Below are positions 12,511-24,828 of a stretch of DNA of 47,500 bases, one piece after another (position 1 is the stretch's first letter; every line of letters begins with the position of its first letter). This stretch comes from Chrysomallon squamiferum (lineage: Eukaryota > Mollusca > Gastropoda > Neomphalida > Peltospiridae). The stretch lies in assembly GCA_012295275.1 (NCBI GenBank), contig CM022678.1:2531281-2578780 (forward strand), written 5' to 3'. Below the pieces are notes generated by a model that had not been told where the DNA came from, made no database searches, and saw only the letters and a program-made list of their open reading frames with translations. The translations under genes and the position numbers were made by a program.

Positions 12511-13760
12511 TTAACACGTATCTGATTCTTCAATGTCAAGTACAGCTTTAAACAGTGATTCTCCATCAGGAAAATCTCTCCCGTTTCTCTGTCTCTCTAG
12601 CTGAATTGCCTTCCTTACACTTTCTATACTGCATCCAAACTCTAGAACAGCGTCTATCATCGTACTGCGTACACCCGACATGACGTCATCATCGTTACGT
12701 ATGCCCCCGACTGCGCCTTCTGGGTCATGGTCGTTGTTAGTTACATCGGTGATAGTTCTTACTTCCACAGAGGAGTCATTCCTGTTTGTGTTCCTCCATT
12801 AGAGATCAAGGGTGAGCAGCCTATGTTGAAGTGGTTGTTTTTTGCATATGTTTAGAAGTCCTGAACATGTCAATTTGATTTTTTTTTCCTCACATGTTGG
12901 TTAACAAAACAAATAATTTTGCTTTCTGTGTTTCTCAATGTCTAGCTATTTGATGACAGAGACTCTGGCTTGTTTTAATCTTCCCGCCTCTGTCTCTGGC
13001 AGTCTGGACACCTTCTTTATATTCTCTATACTGCATCAGTGGACTATCATCCTCTTCCCAGTCTCGTGAGTGACACCACACTGGAAACATCTTGATCTGT
13101 CCGCCAGATCCCAAGTGATAAACCCTTGCCTTCCATGGAGGAGTGGACTTTGGTGTTTGTATTTTAAAGATCCATCCAAAGCAACTGTCTAGCCTGGTCT
13201 GGTTTCTCTCATATGATGGGTATTTCGGACGAATTACAGAACGACACAGCTTTGTTTCTACCAGTTCAGATGTTGTTTTCTGTTTCCTCTTGTCCGCTTT
13301 GATGACATTCAGTGTGTGTTTTGTTTTTAGTTACTGAGCAAACTGGCAGTCGGGAGACCATGTGACATGGGCTTCCATGGACAATCATCCTCGTTTGTGT
13401 TCAGTATTTCCTCCATTACATACTGGAAACATCAAAGGTATTTTCAGATTTCCTTTCAGATTGTTGTTCTTTGATTTTGTTCTCCTCAGTTGCCACCAAT
13501 GTGTTGCTTTCTGTGTTTCTCTGTCACTATTTAAAGACACTCTGCATCTGGCTTGTTTTTTTTCCTTTGTCGAGCAAACTGAGGCAGTCGGGAGAGACCA
13601 CGTGGCGTATTTCAATGGCGGCGTCTCCAGTGGAAAATCATCCTTTTCCCAGTCTCGTGAGTGATACCACACTGGAAACATCTTGCTCTGTCCACAGATC
13701 CCAAATCCAGAAAAACCCTCTGCCGCCTTGGACGAGGGACTTTGGTGTCACGTGATTTAG
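12511..13760 (-). pseudogene. Broken inhibitor-of-apoptosis (BIR/UBA) gene
   Basis: On the minus strand, BIR fragments appear in order. At about 13730-13610 is RVFLDLGSVDRARCFQCG, then a frameshift. At about 13440-13327 is a BIR end which, with a one-base shift, reads HVTWSPDCQFAQ. At about 13120-13010 is another DLADRSRCFQCG fragment, also shifted. A clean open frame at 12768-12511 then encodes a UBA-like tail: EGAVGGIRN, MIDAVLEFGCSIESVRKAI, LFKAVLDIEES. The same GAVGGI-plus-UBA tail ends the intact IAP at 27853. The BIR parts are clearly broken and no RING is seen. It is a decayed paralogue, possibly from partial tandem duplication of one BIR. Confidence 0.75.
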
Positions 13761-15340
13761 AGGCCACTCAAAGTTTGTCTAGCCTGGTCTGGTAGTTCTC
13801 ATATGACTGGTATTTCCAGGAATTTCTTGTTTGGTTTTAATACCTGAAACTTCAGATGTCGTCTGGTTTCTCCCGCAAACCACTTATTAATGTAAGAGCA
13901 GTTCGTATGTTTGTATGTGTTTCAATGACGTATGTATGACTGCAAGCATTTTTATTTATTGAATGCCAATATATATTTCATATTTCACTTTGTCACCAAT
14001 GGTTATGCAGGGTTTTTGAATCCAGATATAGCTAGGAAAAACGAGACAATTGTTGATTTTTTGATTCCAATCTCTGTATGTAGCATGGTACCTCTGTTTT
14101 TTTTTAGTCTGCTTCTGGATAAATGAATCAACTGAAGGAAAAGAAAAAACTGCTTTCTGCCATCACAGTTTTATTTATTTTAATTTTTTTTAATAACTGA
14201 AACTGGAAATGAAACAGTATACATAAACAAAAAGCCAAAAATAACAAATTACTAAAAACATAATTCTATTTGTATGTATGTATGTAAGTTTTGATTGATT
14301 CATTTATTTAACTTATTTTATATTTAAAAATAAAACAAAATATATATATATATATATATCAGTCTCACCTCGTTGATTATGCAAACAATTTAATTAGGTG
14401 TTGGTTGTGGCTGGAAAAACGGGGTAAACCTGATTGATTTATTTATTTATATATATTCATTCCCGACCGTCTCAGATTTTTATGAAACTTGGTATACTTG
14501 TTTACTGGGATCCCACAGCACCAAATCTGAAATTTTAGCTCAATCAGACCAGTGGTGTGGGAGATATGGCCCACCGAATTTTGAGATTTTTGGCAAAAAT
14601 GGATGTGGCCACCAACCTCAGAACCCTCATATCTCAGGAACTACTGGGCCAATCTTCATAAAATTGGTATTGTTAGAAAGGTAAAATGACAAGAAAATCT
14701 GCCATTTTTGTTTAGTTTGGAAAATATTGGAGTATCTTGACCTTTTGACCTTTGCTATGACCTTGAAATTGACCGTGTAGATCACGTGATCTTGAGATGA
14801 CCTTTATTGAAATTTAATCTCCCACATGTTAACTAAAACATATAAAAGTTTCCTGAGTGTAATATTTTTTGTTTAGCCACAATATAGATTTAAAAAATGC
14901 ACGTACATGAAAATAACACCTTTTCAGCCATTAACATCTTTTTTCATCTTAAAAATTTGAGACAGTTGGGTGATTTGACACGGAATGCTGAGCAGTTGTT
15001 TTATTTCTCACCTTTTTGGTGAGGCATTCTTCGGTGCAGTAAGCAACTGCCCTATATTTGTGGAAAGACATGCGACCCTAACTGTGACTACAACTGTAAA
15101 TTAACTAATCTACATAAATAATAGTGGCAGTATTTAGAGAGGGTGATCATCTCCTCACCCATCTAACTACGACCAGACATATCAGTGACATGACACTGAG
15201 TGCAGGTAAATGTAGGAAAAAAGAAATAATAAATATAAAGGATTATTTAAAAAAAAAAAAAAAAAAAAAAAATCTGTTTAGAATACAGTTAATTTCAGTA
15301 ATGTTGTGTTAAACAAACATAAAGAAAACAACAAAATTAA
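13761..15340. other. Intergenic stretch with an ordered non-coding repeat
   Basis: No gene is recognised. About 14450-14960 has unusually even base composition and repeated phrases such as GATTTTTGGCAAAAATGG and ATATCTCAGGAACTACTGGG. It reads like a dispersed invertebrate repeat, recalled only by style. It includes five TGACC motifs between 14738 and 14812 and a CACGTG at 14783. A TA run lies at 14340-14360 and an A-run at 15248-15272. Confidence 0.4.
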
Positions 15341-15445
15341 TGCTCACTTACCGAAGAAGAAGAAAATGGCTGACACTGTGCTGTACACTGCCACCTAACG
15401 TCCGTTACGTTGACTGTTTTGAGCGACATGTAACTTCCGACGTGT
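15340..15445 (-). promoter_or_regulatory. Candidate promoter and first exon (minus strand)
   Basis: On the minus strand an ETS-like CGGAAGTTACATG is followed by an open frame beginning ATG TCG CTC and ending at a strong donor, TTCG|GTAAGTGAGC (GT at 15353-15352). The stretch is CG-rich compared with its flanks. On the plus strand AAAATGGCTGAC resembles a YY1-type start context, but that frame stops after nine codons. No downstream exon was found, so this may be an orphan promoter or the former promoter of the IAP pseudogene. Confidence 0.25.
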
Positions 15446-15863
15446 AGTTTGGTTACGAAACCACACGAACAAATGGTTTACCCTGAAACAAATATACATT
15501 TCCTTCTTTCTTTTTTCTCTTTTTTTTTACATCCCACTTCTGTGCAATACGGAAGTAATTATATTAACCAGTTCAGCATGAGCAACTTTTAATTGTCAAA
15601 AGACAAACGCACAGGTGTTATTTCATTACAGGTAAATAACCCATTGAACCTGGTAGACTGATATTTTGTTACTGCAGTAATGCAAGCAAATGCTAAAGAC
15701 ATGTTCAAACTAGTTGATTGTGTGTAACAATATTTTATTACTGAAGTAATGCAAGCAAAACAGTATGTTGGCATATTTCATGTTTATATGAATGGCTGTA
15801 TATGTACATACATATGTTTGCATGTATGTAGGATATGTATGTGTGTGTGAGTGTGTGTGCATA

Positions 15864-16073
15864 CAGGGTGGCCCAAAAGTAGGTTTACAGTTATTAAACT
15901 ATCGTTTATATGCTTGAAGTTACTTAGTACAATTATCATAAAATACAGTGTTGAAGGAGGACATTTTGAGCACCTGAGAGATCAAACAGTTTCTGATTAA
16001 TGCTTGAAACATGCTTATATTTTAAAATAAATTACCTCCATAATAACTGTAAACCTTCTTTTGGGCCTCTCTG
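15864..16073. mobile_element. Mariner-type MITE, 210 bp
   Basis: The left end, CAGGGTGGCCCAAAAGTAGG and on to TTTACAGTTATT, is mirrored at the right end by AATAACTGTAAACC and on to TTTTGGGCCTCTCTG. This gives terminal inverted repeats of about 32 bp with few mismatches. TA flanks both ends (15862-15863 and 16074-16075), the expected target-site duplication of the Tc1/mariner superfamily. The interior (about 145 bp) has no open frame, so it depends on a transposase elsewhere. Confidence 0.88.
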
Positions 16074-16075
16074 TA

Positions 16076-17671
16076 TGTATAAATATCTGTATATCTGTAT
16101 GTGTATATATATAGACAGATAGATAGATAGATGGATAAATAGATATATGTATGTTACTACCAGTTACTACAACTACAACTATTAATGCAGTTAGGATACT
16201 GCTTGTCTCTCTGTTGCAGTTATTAAATAAACCTACTTCAGCTATTACAGATTATGTACACATTTTATGTACTGTGTAATAGCCGATAGAAGAAGTGTAA
16301 CAGAAATTGCACAGTTTGAATGCGTCTTTATTTTTGTGACCAGCTAGAAATAAAAGAACAGTAAATTCTTTTGTTGTCCAATGAATAGATTACAGGTATT
16401 ATAATATATACAGTAGGCTAAATATTTACAATCAAAATAACTAAAGGAGATAATTAACATTGCAAATACCAAGGTACTATAAGAGTATATTATAGTAATG
16501 TGTGTGCGTGTGTCTGTAGAATATAAAATAACAAAAGAAAGATAATTAAAATTTTATTCCTTTGAAATCCCATTTGCAGTCGTATATAAAATAATAAATG
16601 TGTATCTGAAAGCAAATTTAAAAAACGTAAGTGATCAATGGGTTTATTTTCTGATATTACATCACTGACCACTTGTAACTACTTATTTTAAAAAATTTAT
16701 ATAAAAACAAATGTGCACAAAAATCAATGACAAATTTTTAACATTCTTTAATAAAAAGTTATTAAAAAATAAATAAATACACACGTCTTAACAATAACAA
16801 TATAACCCTCAGAAATATGAAAACATATTTTTGATCCCAAAACAGCTTTCAAATGCAATTTAATAATATAATCATAATAAAAAATTAAAAAATAAACAAA
16901 TACTGTGGAAATAATTACTGGTGTGTAGATGCATGTGTGTGTATAAAAAATCATAAAACTTCTCAATGAAAGTATTACACAATGTAAAAACACAAAATAA
17001 AAATCTAAACAGCTATCAAATTTCACGATAACAATTTAAAAACATTGATAAACTTTGAAAATGTCTGGTATAGTTACTGTTCTGGAAATACTTATTTCAG
17101 GATGACTGACCAATTGGTTCCTGTGGTGTCCAGTTTGGTCAAAATGGCCAAAACTTGGTAAACCACATCAACAGTTCCACTTATCCACTAAAAAATGAAA
17201 ACAAAAAATAACAATTTTCAACAAAAATGGAAGGGGGGGAGAAGGGCCTATGAGAGGGTGGGTCCAGCCGGTACTTTGTTCTGGGGCCCAAGAGCTAAAA
17301 AGGACCCCACAGCAAGCGTGCATTAACTGAATATGTATGTTTGTTTATGTTATATCTGATCATGGAAATAAAGAATTTACGAGAGTTTACATGTAGATTT
17401 ACTGGACATCAAATCCTTAATTTTGAGAAAAATCTTTGCCTGCCTTGAGGCCCAAACGGGTCTTGTACCACCTTGCAACAATTCTCTTTGAGGCTCTGGT
17501 GGGGTGAAGTTTCATTCATTGTGTGATTTGATAATAATCCATGATGGATTTTCAGGGAATAATGAGACGATTTCAAGGCAAGATATCAGCTAAAACAACC
17601 ACAACAATGCCAAAATTAAAAAAAACATGGTTTAAAGATTCACCATAAATGGTCATTCTGGTGACAAGAAA
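16076..17671. other. Intergenic, no gene seen
   Basis: AT-rich with a GATA run at 16115-16135. A GC-richer patch at about 17225-17310 and 17440-17515 contains GGGGCCCAAGAGC and GAGGCCCAAACGGG. It stands out from its surroundings but shows no coding signal. Confidence 0.45.
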
Positions 17672-18535
17672 TGATACCGTAAAGCAGAACAGTTTGCATC
17701 ACTTTTTTTTTTTTAAGTAAATGCTAATCTTTATCTCTAATAAAACTTTAGAGAAAATGTCAAATATGTTTTGAAATGAATGAAGTAAAATTTCAAAATA
17801 ACCACAAATTAAAAAAAATTGAGGGATGTAAATAAATTTCTGTGGGAATATCAAAAGTAAAAATAATAATCTGAAAAACATTAAAGCTAAAATATATACA
17901 AATACATTATTATCAATTGATAATTTTTTTAATTTTCCATAGAAAATTGAAATCAGTGAAATGTAATTTCAAATTAATGGAATGTATGTTTTGTTTTACT
18001 TAAATAATAAAAACAACAACAATAATAATAATAATAACAATAACAATAACAATAATAATACACAGTGGTCTCCCCAGCATTTGTGAAAGGGATGGTGGGA
18101 ACCAGTGTAACTGGTGCCAGTTAATCGAAGGGATAACAACAACATCAGCAATACTCAAACATAAATTACCATCATCTGAATATCTTTATGGTTCTGTGGT
18201 AGAAAACTAGAAGTTGTCTGACTTGTAATTAAATAATTTATCACTGATAAATAAACAACTGTGTGTATGTGTTTATTATTATTATTACTGATTTTAATTT
18301 TTTTTTTTTTTTTTTTTTTCATGAACAAGACATCAAAAAATAAGGAAAATGAAGCCACAATAAATCAGATGTGTTTCATTATCATGGTACTTCAGTATTC
18401 CTTAAGAATAATTACATATAATAACAAGAGCCATTGTCAAAAATAAATGTACCCAAAATATTTTTGTCACAATTTTCTTCAATAACAGTCTATATATTTT
18501 GTTATTACAATACAACCATTATACAGGCACATTTT
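17672..18535. repeat. Direct segmental duplication, copy B
   Basis: Same orientation as 5928-6945, from ATACCGTAAAGCA to TATACAGGCA, with shorter AAT/AAC tracts and small deletions. It lies downstream of the epimerase gene. Confidence 0.75.
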
Positions 18536-19257
18536 AACACTAGCTCAATAGTAAAAACAATAAACATATATATATGTATATATATATATCTGTAACATCT
18601 ATAAAGAAAGTATTGTTAACAATGGTATATGGTATAATAAATAAGGTGTAGATATGTAAAACTGTTAAATAAAATGTAGAAAAAATATTAAATATGTAAT
18701 ATCAAAATTCTAGATTAATGAATTTTTAAGACGAAAATATTTAAAATTGTATTTATTTATTTATTTATACATTTATTTTACTTAATATATATTTTTTTTT
18801 TAATGAGATTCGTTAGTTTGTGGGGTATAATCTTTACTAAAAATAAAGTTTGACAGTCTGAAGAGATCTGTAGTGTTGTTTATCTTTTCGTTTTGGTGTA
18901 CCTTTGTCATGAATTGTTTATAAAAACAAAATTTAATTAACAGATAACTCTGCTTAAGACTTATTTTCTCATCATTAAAGGTTGTTTTGTCATTAAAACA
19001 TGTAAAAATTCTCCTGTCTCATAAGTACAAACAAAACAAAAATAAACAGAAAGGTTATCTTTGAGGGATCATTACAGTGATATAAATGTTTTTAAATAAG
19101 TTCTCTAAAGTCATAAAAGAAAAATAAATGTGCTCTTAATCATTTTTCTGGATTATTATATCACTGGAATATTTAATTAGTAGAAAAGTTGTCAAAACAT
19201 CAGAGAACAGTAGATGAATTTAGGTTAATTGTTTCTATAACCACCAGAGGACATTAA

Positions 19258-19640
19258 CAATGACACATGAAATAACAAATGTTATGTAAGGTAACATCTA
19301 GAATACAACTTACAAATCTCTGGTGTTAAGATTTCAGTCAAAAATGTTTAGAAAAGATCTATAAAAGAATTATAAATTATAAATCCATATTTTTTAACTT
19401 GTGTTCTAATGCTCATGTTAACATTTCAATCAAATGTGTTTAAATGAGATCTGTGTAAGAATTATAAATTATAAATGTCCTTTTTTTTTAACTGGAATAC
19501 TACCGCTTATGTAAAGATGTCAATCAAAAATGTTTATGTAAGATCTATGTAAAAAGTATAAATTATGAATTTTCAATTTGTAACTGGACTACAAACTCTA
19601 ATGTTAAGATTTCTATAAAAAGTAATTAGAAACTTCACCT
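19258..19640. repeat. Diverged tandem repeat, about 110 bp unit
   Basis: About three and a half units share a block (AA)GATCTATGTAAGAATTATAAATTATAAAT with CTGGTGTTAAGATTTCAGTC-like starts (19320, 19415, 19510, 19600). It precedes the last exon of the minus-strand epimerase gene, i.e. its 3' flank or 3' UTR. Confidence 0.55.
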
Positions 19641-19868
19641 CCACATTTCTGCTTAAGTATGCACTCAAGACTTTTGTTATAAATAACTGTAAATAAATAA
19701 TCTGAACTCAAGATTTCTATGATAAATGTACAGAAAACAACTGAAAATAACTATCTCTGACATTAAAATTTGTATCAAAGTTATGAGAAAAAAACAAAGA
19801 AAAACAACGAAACTAGGTAAGGTAGGAATGTTCATCTCTAACTAAGACTAGTTTAAAATGGAGGTAGG

Positions 19869-22800
19869 TCACTGCTGAGTTGAATTTGTGATGACCAGAG
19901 TCTGGCTACATTCAAACTGCTGACCGGCGGGCAAGATGACCGGTTTCGACACACAGCCTGCCTCCACACAGAGCATTCTGCGATACTCGTCATCACCAAA
20001 ATCAGCCATTGATTTGGCCTTCTCTGCCCAAGGATTCCAAACAACTGAAACAGAAAAATAAGTACTAGAAATACACTTGGATGAGCATCTTAAAATTTTC
20101 TTAGAAATTATTTTATGCCGATTAATATGTATTTAAAACTGAGATTGGTTAAATTTCTCTCTTGCTGAAAGAAAGTGGAAAATTTTGTTAATGTAGTTAA
20201 TTTTTTTAGTAAGTTTATTTTATTTATTTTATGTCTTTCACAAAAACAACTGCTTATAAACATTTAATGACAAGAAAGTCAAAAACTTCTCAAATATAAT
20301 AATCAAACAAGCATTAAGATTGCATTTTTTTAAATAAATAAAATAAATTAATTAAATTTTTTATATAATTTTATAAGATATCTGTAAGGACATTTTGTAA
20401 TGAAAAATAAAAATCAACTGTTTATTTTACGAGCACAATTCTTTAATATATTCTTTCCTAATAGTAAAGCATACTTTAGGGTTTCTAAATACAAATGGTT
20501 GGAATGGGGAAACCTAATCAGTACAGAAATAAAGTTGTGTTAATTCAGAAAAAATGCAGTAACATAAATAAACTGACCAACATCAGGAAAATCGAAAATC
20601 TTGAGGACAACATCACATGATCCATCTCCAACATGGCTGACTCGAATCTGAGAGGGAGAATCTTTGTACACTCTGAAATTATTTCAGTTAAAATTATTTT
20701 TAAATACTGTCATCTTTATATAAATGAGTAAAAACATTTTCTTATGTATCATGTAATTTATGAAATGAGCATATTAAATTTTTTAAATACTTACAACTCA
20801 TTAAAATTTGATCAAAAAAAAATTTTAATTTTCAATTTTTAAGATTTCAGCTTTGTATAAATGATTAAATATAGTTTCAGCTGTATTATTTAATTTGTAC
20901 AATGAAAATATTAAATCTTTTAAACTAACAACAACTTTTCAATTAGAACCCCACATATATAGTTTCCAAAAATAGTTTGTACACTCTAAAAATTATTAAA
21001 TTAACAACATTAAGACAATAACACCAAAAATTAGATTTAGTTATAACCAGTAATTTGTGAAACAGAAAATATTAAAGATATTTACATTTTGAAAACAGAA
21101 AAATAGGTAAATGAAAACATATTAAATATTTAAAATTCCTGTAATGAAGAGGAAGATGTGAGTGTTTCATTCAGACTTTTACAAATCTGAAAAAGAAATT
21201 AAAGTTTATTCTCTTGGTACCTGTCATAATTTTCTGCAATTTTTACTTCTTCTTGTTCTTCTATCAGTTCTGCAGAATCTTTCAACTAATACAATATTAA
21301 AACATTCTGTTAGCACAAGTCAGTTGTAATTCAACAAAATAACAGCTAACTCTCTGGATTCCATTTCTCAGTTTTTTAATTCAGACAAGTACAAATACTT
21401 TACATCTCACTTTTTTTTCATACATTAAGAAGTACATATACTTCATGCCTCAGTTTTCTGGTACATTAAGAAGCACACAGCAAATGCTGAAGTTCACTGG
21501 CATTAAGAACACGCTCATTACACACATAAGAGCACATAGAAGTATTGACTGTTTGACTAGCTGATTTGTTGTATTCATTTAGAAATAGCCACTGTGTACA
21601 CAAATATTTTGAGAGAAAAGTGTTTTCTGGTAATATCAATATTAAAACTTTTCCTCTCATAACAACACAGTTATATTAGTTTACAAAGTGAATAAAGTGA
21701 TTCTTACTTTATCAACGTAGGTCAGATTTTTGAGACCAATGATTCTAGCTTTCTCTATGTCGCTGGTACAAAAGTATGTATGCATCAAACAGGTGAAGTC
21801 AAAGTTTATCTTATCTGCAACAAAGGAAACATAATTCATTTATTTACAACTTTTCTGTAACATACACACTACAAATATGTGTATGTATGTATGTATGTAC
21901 TGGCCTGGTTTAGATTTGTCGTTTTTGAAAACCAATAACCACTGGACACTTTAAGGTATTTATTTTTTTCATTAGTCCTTTCATTTTAAAAAGGAAATGG
22001 TGAACATCTGTGTGGGTGCTTTACTGAAAAAGTGCAAAGCTGAGTAAAAAGTTTCAGAGGCTTACCCATGTTGTGAACACAAATATTTAAAACCAGCATC
22101 GATTCCTGGAGTTCCAGAGTGTACACAAGTTTGAACCTTAGAATTTAAATATATATAGATATATATATAATGTTATAAATAAATAAATAAATAAATAAAT
22201 AACAAAATTAATTAATAAAAAAAAAAAAAAAAAATGTGTAAATAAGAATAAAAATAAAAACAACCAAGAATTTGTGATAAATATATAGACATTTAATTTA
22301 TAACATTTCATCCTAAAATACCTAATTAAACAAATAAATAATTAATGCAATACGCTGCAGTAACTTCAGTTGACATGGTAACTACATACTGTCAATCAAT
22401 GAGTGGTATTTAACATTTTGGCACAGTTTCAAAAGGTGACAGCAAATGATTAAATTTAATTTGTTAACAAAAAAAATAGTATTAATTGTTTCCTTTTTTA
22501 ATTACTGTAACTTTGCAACATAACAAATAACTGTAAAAAGGCAAATATCTATTTTATTATTTATAATAGAGAAAAAAGAGGAAAGAAGGAATGTAATTTT
22601 TTCTAAATTGTTTGTGTAGCTTTGTAAAAGATTATTTTAAAAAAAGTGTAAAAAGACAAACTTCAGATTCCACATGGTGCGTGTTTCTTCATCGTCTTCC
22701 AGAGAAAAAGCAGCAATAACATTTCCTTTATGATCCTAAAACAAAAAAAAACATCGAGAAAAAATAATTAAAAAAAATAATAAAATGGAACCAAATTTCA

Positions 22801-24536
22801 CGTAATGCATTTTGTAAACATGACTGTTCTGAAAACAAAACAAAAATAATAATAAATAAATTTAATAAAGATAATAAATAAATAGATTATATTAATTTTT
22901 CTCTTTTTGTTTTTAGGTATTATAGGTTAGGCCTCAAACTGACTGTTTCTGTTAACATTATTTATAAAGTGAATTGAGCTTCTAGAAGATTCTAAAACTT
23001 CACTGGAAAAAGGACTTAAACCGAACGTACTAAACGAGACAGGAAGGTGGATATTTTACCTTTGTTGGAGGTATTTCCACTGTCCATCTCTTGATCCGAG
23101 CAAAGCCATGTTGAGGTCCATGTTTCCATGGTCCAAAATTTGCTGAATTAAATAAAAATTAGACAATAACTAAACAATCAAAAACAAAATGTATACCTGC
23201 ATTTCCAGTGTGTGTGTGTGTTATAATAATATTATCAATTATGACTATAACTGTAAGATCAAATTTGATTTGTATTGATCAGCAAAAATAAAGATCCTTT
23301 TGGTCTAAGAATTATTCTGTTGGTAAAATATTTAAATTTTAGTTAATATAAATAAATTTAAGTTCATGAAAATATAATTATTAGTTTTATTTTTTACTTC
23401 TTAATTTTCTTAACATTTGTTTGTTTTTGAATCAAAGTAGGTATATAATATATTTGTTAATAATATAGTTCTTTCTTCATCCACATACATACAGACACAC
23501 ACACACACACACACACACAAATGTATGTGCAGTTGCTGATGCAGATGTAGAAACAGCGAGAGTAATATTTAAACAAACTTACGGAATACTATTGGTATTC
23601 CACCTCGTATAGCTTTTTTGTTGTCAAAAACAGCTTTTTCACTGAAATTATAAAATTTGTTTGTTATCCAAAATGCAATTATTCATAATAAGAATGTTTA
23701 ATGATGTCATTCATTTCTACACATGTAAGCAGTGACTTTAATATCAACACGAACGAAAATGGCCGTCTTAGATCCAGAAATTCAAAAAGTGGTCCAACTA
23801 TACCCTGAACCTAAAATAAAAAGTAAAATTTTGAAATGTACAGTAAGTTTGCTAAACTGATTATAAACATTTTATTTGTAGAAAGATGTTAATAAAAATT
23901 AACCTCACAAAAAGAACTTCCTGGCCTTTACATCGCCATGACAAAACAGTAGCACCTGAAAAAAATATAACATTAAACAAACATTTACTTCCATTAATCC
24001 TGATGATCATTATTATTGTTTTGTAATATATTGTAATTATTTTTATATATTTTATTTTTCTTCTTCTTCTTCTTAGTATTATTATTAATTTTGCTACCGA
24101 ACTGATTTAGGTAAGTGTGGCAGGTGTCATTAACTAATCAGTAAATGCAAAAGGTGAAAAAATATAAAACAAAAATAAAAACTGTTCCTATAATAATTAA
24201 CGTAATTATTAAGTCCTGATATTAGAATTATTAATACTGCTTTAGACTTAGAAACTTGGTGAAGATGCGCATCTTGACTTAATCATTAAGTTAATCTTAA
24301 TCAAGTCAATGCCTTTTTGTTTTAAGCTAAGCATGTCGTACGATCTTAGGCGTTACTTGCTAAATAACACACTTTAATAAATGACACCTTCAGTCAAAAC
24401 AAAACTAGTATATATTTTATCTGTTAAAACGATCTAAACTCTTACCGTGAAGATGAACAATTACAGAAGTGTCATCGCCGCGATCCAAAAACGAGACATC
24501 GCCTGGAGGAAAAGCCGATACAACTTGATTCGACAT
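19869..24536 (-). CDS. Glucose-6-phosphate 1-epimerase-like (aldose 1-epimerase family)
   Basis: It interconverts the alpha and beta anomers of glucose-6-phosphate in the cytosol (role known from the yeast YMR099C family). Ten exons on the minus strand: 24536-24446, 23955-23904, 23641-23583, 23142-23060, 22735-22662, 22136-22066, 21814-21708, 21285-21221, 20672-20578 and 20044-19869. All have GT-AG ends with consistent phases and total 290 codons plus TGA, the family's normal length. Signatures are GATVLSWRCKGQEVLFVS, KKAIRGGIPIVFPNFGPW, HGFARIKRW, DVVLKIFDFPDV, VWNPWAEKAKSMADFGDDEY and a C-terminal VILPAGQQFECSQTL. The MHTYF histidine and the Glu in WAEKAKSMADF or near MLCVEAG are candidate catalytic positions. 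The exon 2 donor (GAG|GTTAAT) and exon 5 donor (GAA|GTTTGT) are weak. Nothing suggests inactivation. Confidence 0.95.
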
Positions 24537-24560
24537 TTTGCTGTGCCAAACAACAAAAAT

Positions 24561-24570
24561 ACTTCCGGTA
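24561..24570 (-). promoter_or_regulatory. ETS-type site in epimerase promoter
   Basis: TACCGGAAGT on the minus strand, 25 bp before the start codon, is a consensus ETS-factor site typical of TATA-less housekeeping promoters. Confidence 0.5.
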
Positions 24571-24780
24571 ATTAGAATTCTTTGGTGCAGTGGCTTTTTC
24601 CCAGCGCGCTCCGAGGAAAAGGAAAACATTTGTACAAAGAACCCCACCTCTCCTGTAAAGCTGGACGACTTCATCTCAAGCAAATAAACTTTACGTAAAA
24701 TATAATATTGATAAAACTGCAGGGTAAACCATTTGACAATATATTTATTTTGTTAGTCTTATTATTATTATGAAATTTGT

Positions 24781-24783
<3 letters not shown>

Positions 24784-24825
<42 letters not shown>
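24784..24825. repeat. (GT)n microsatellite
   Basis: About 20 GT units upstream of the epimerase gene. Confidence 0.95.

Positions 24826-24828
<3 letters not shown>

Noticed and set aside
13143-13755. Plus-strand open frames over the IAP pseudogene
   Set aside because: They are antisense to the BIR fragments and have no features of their own.
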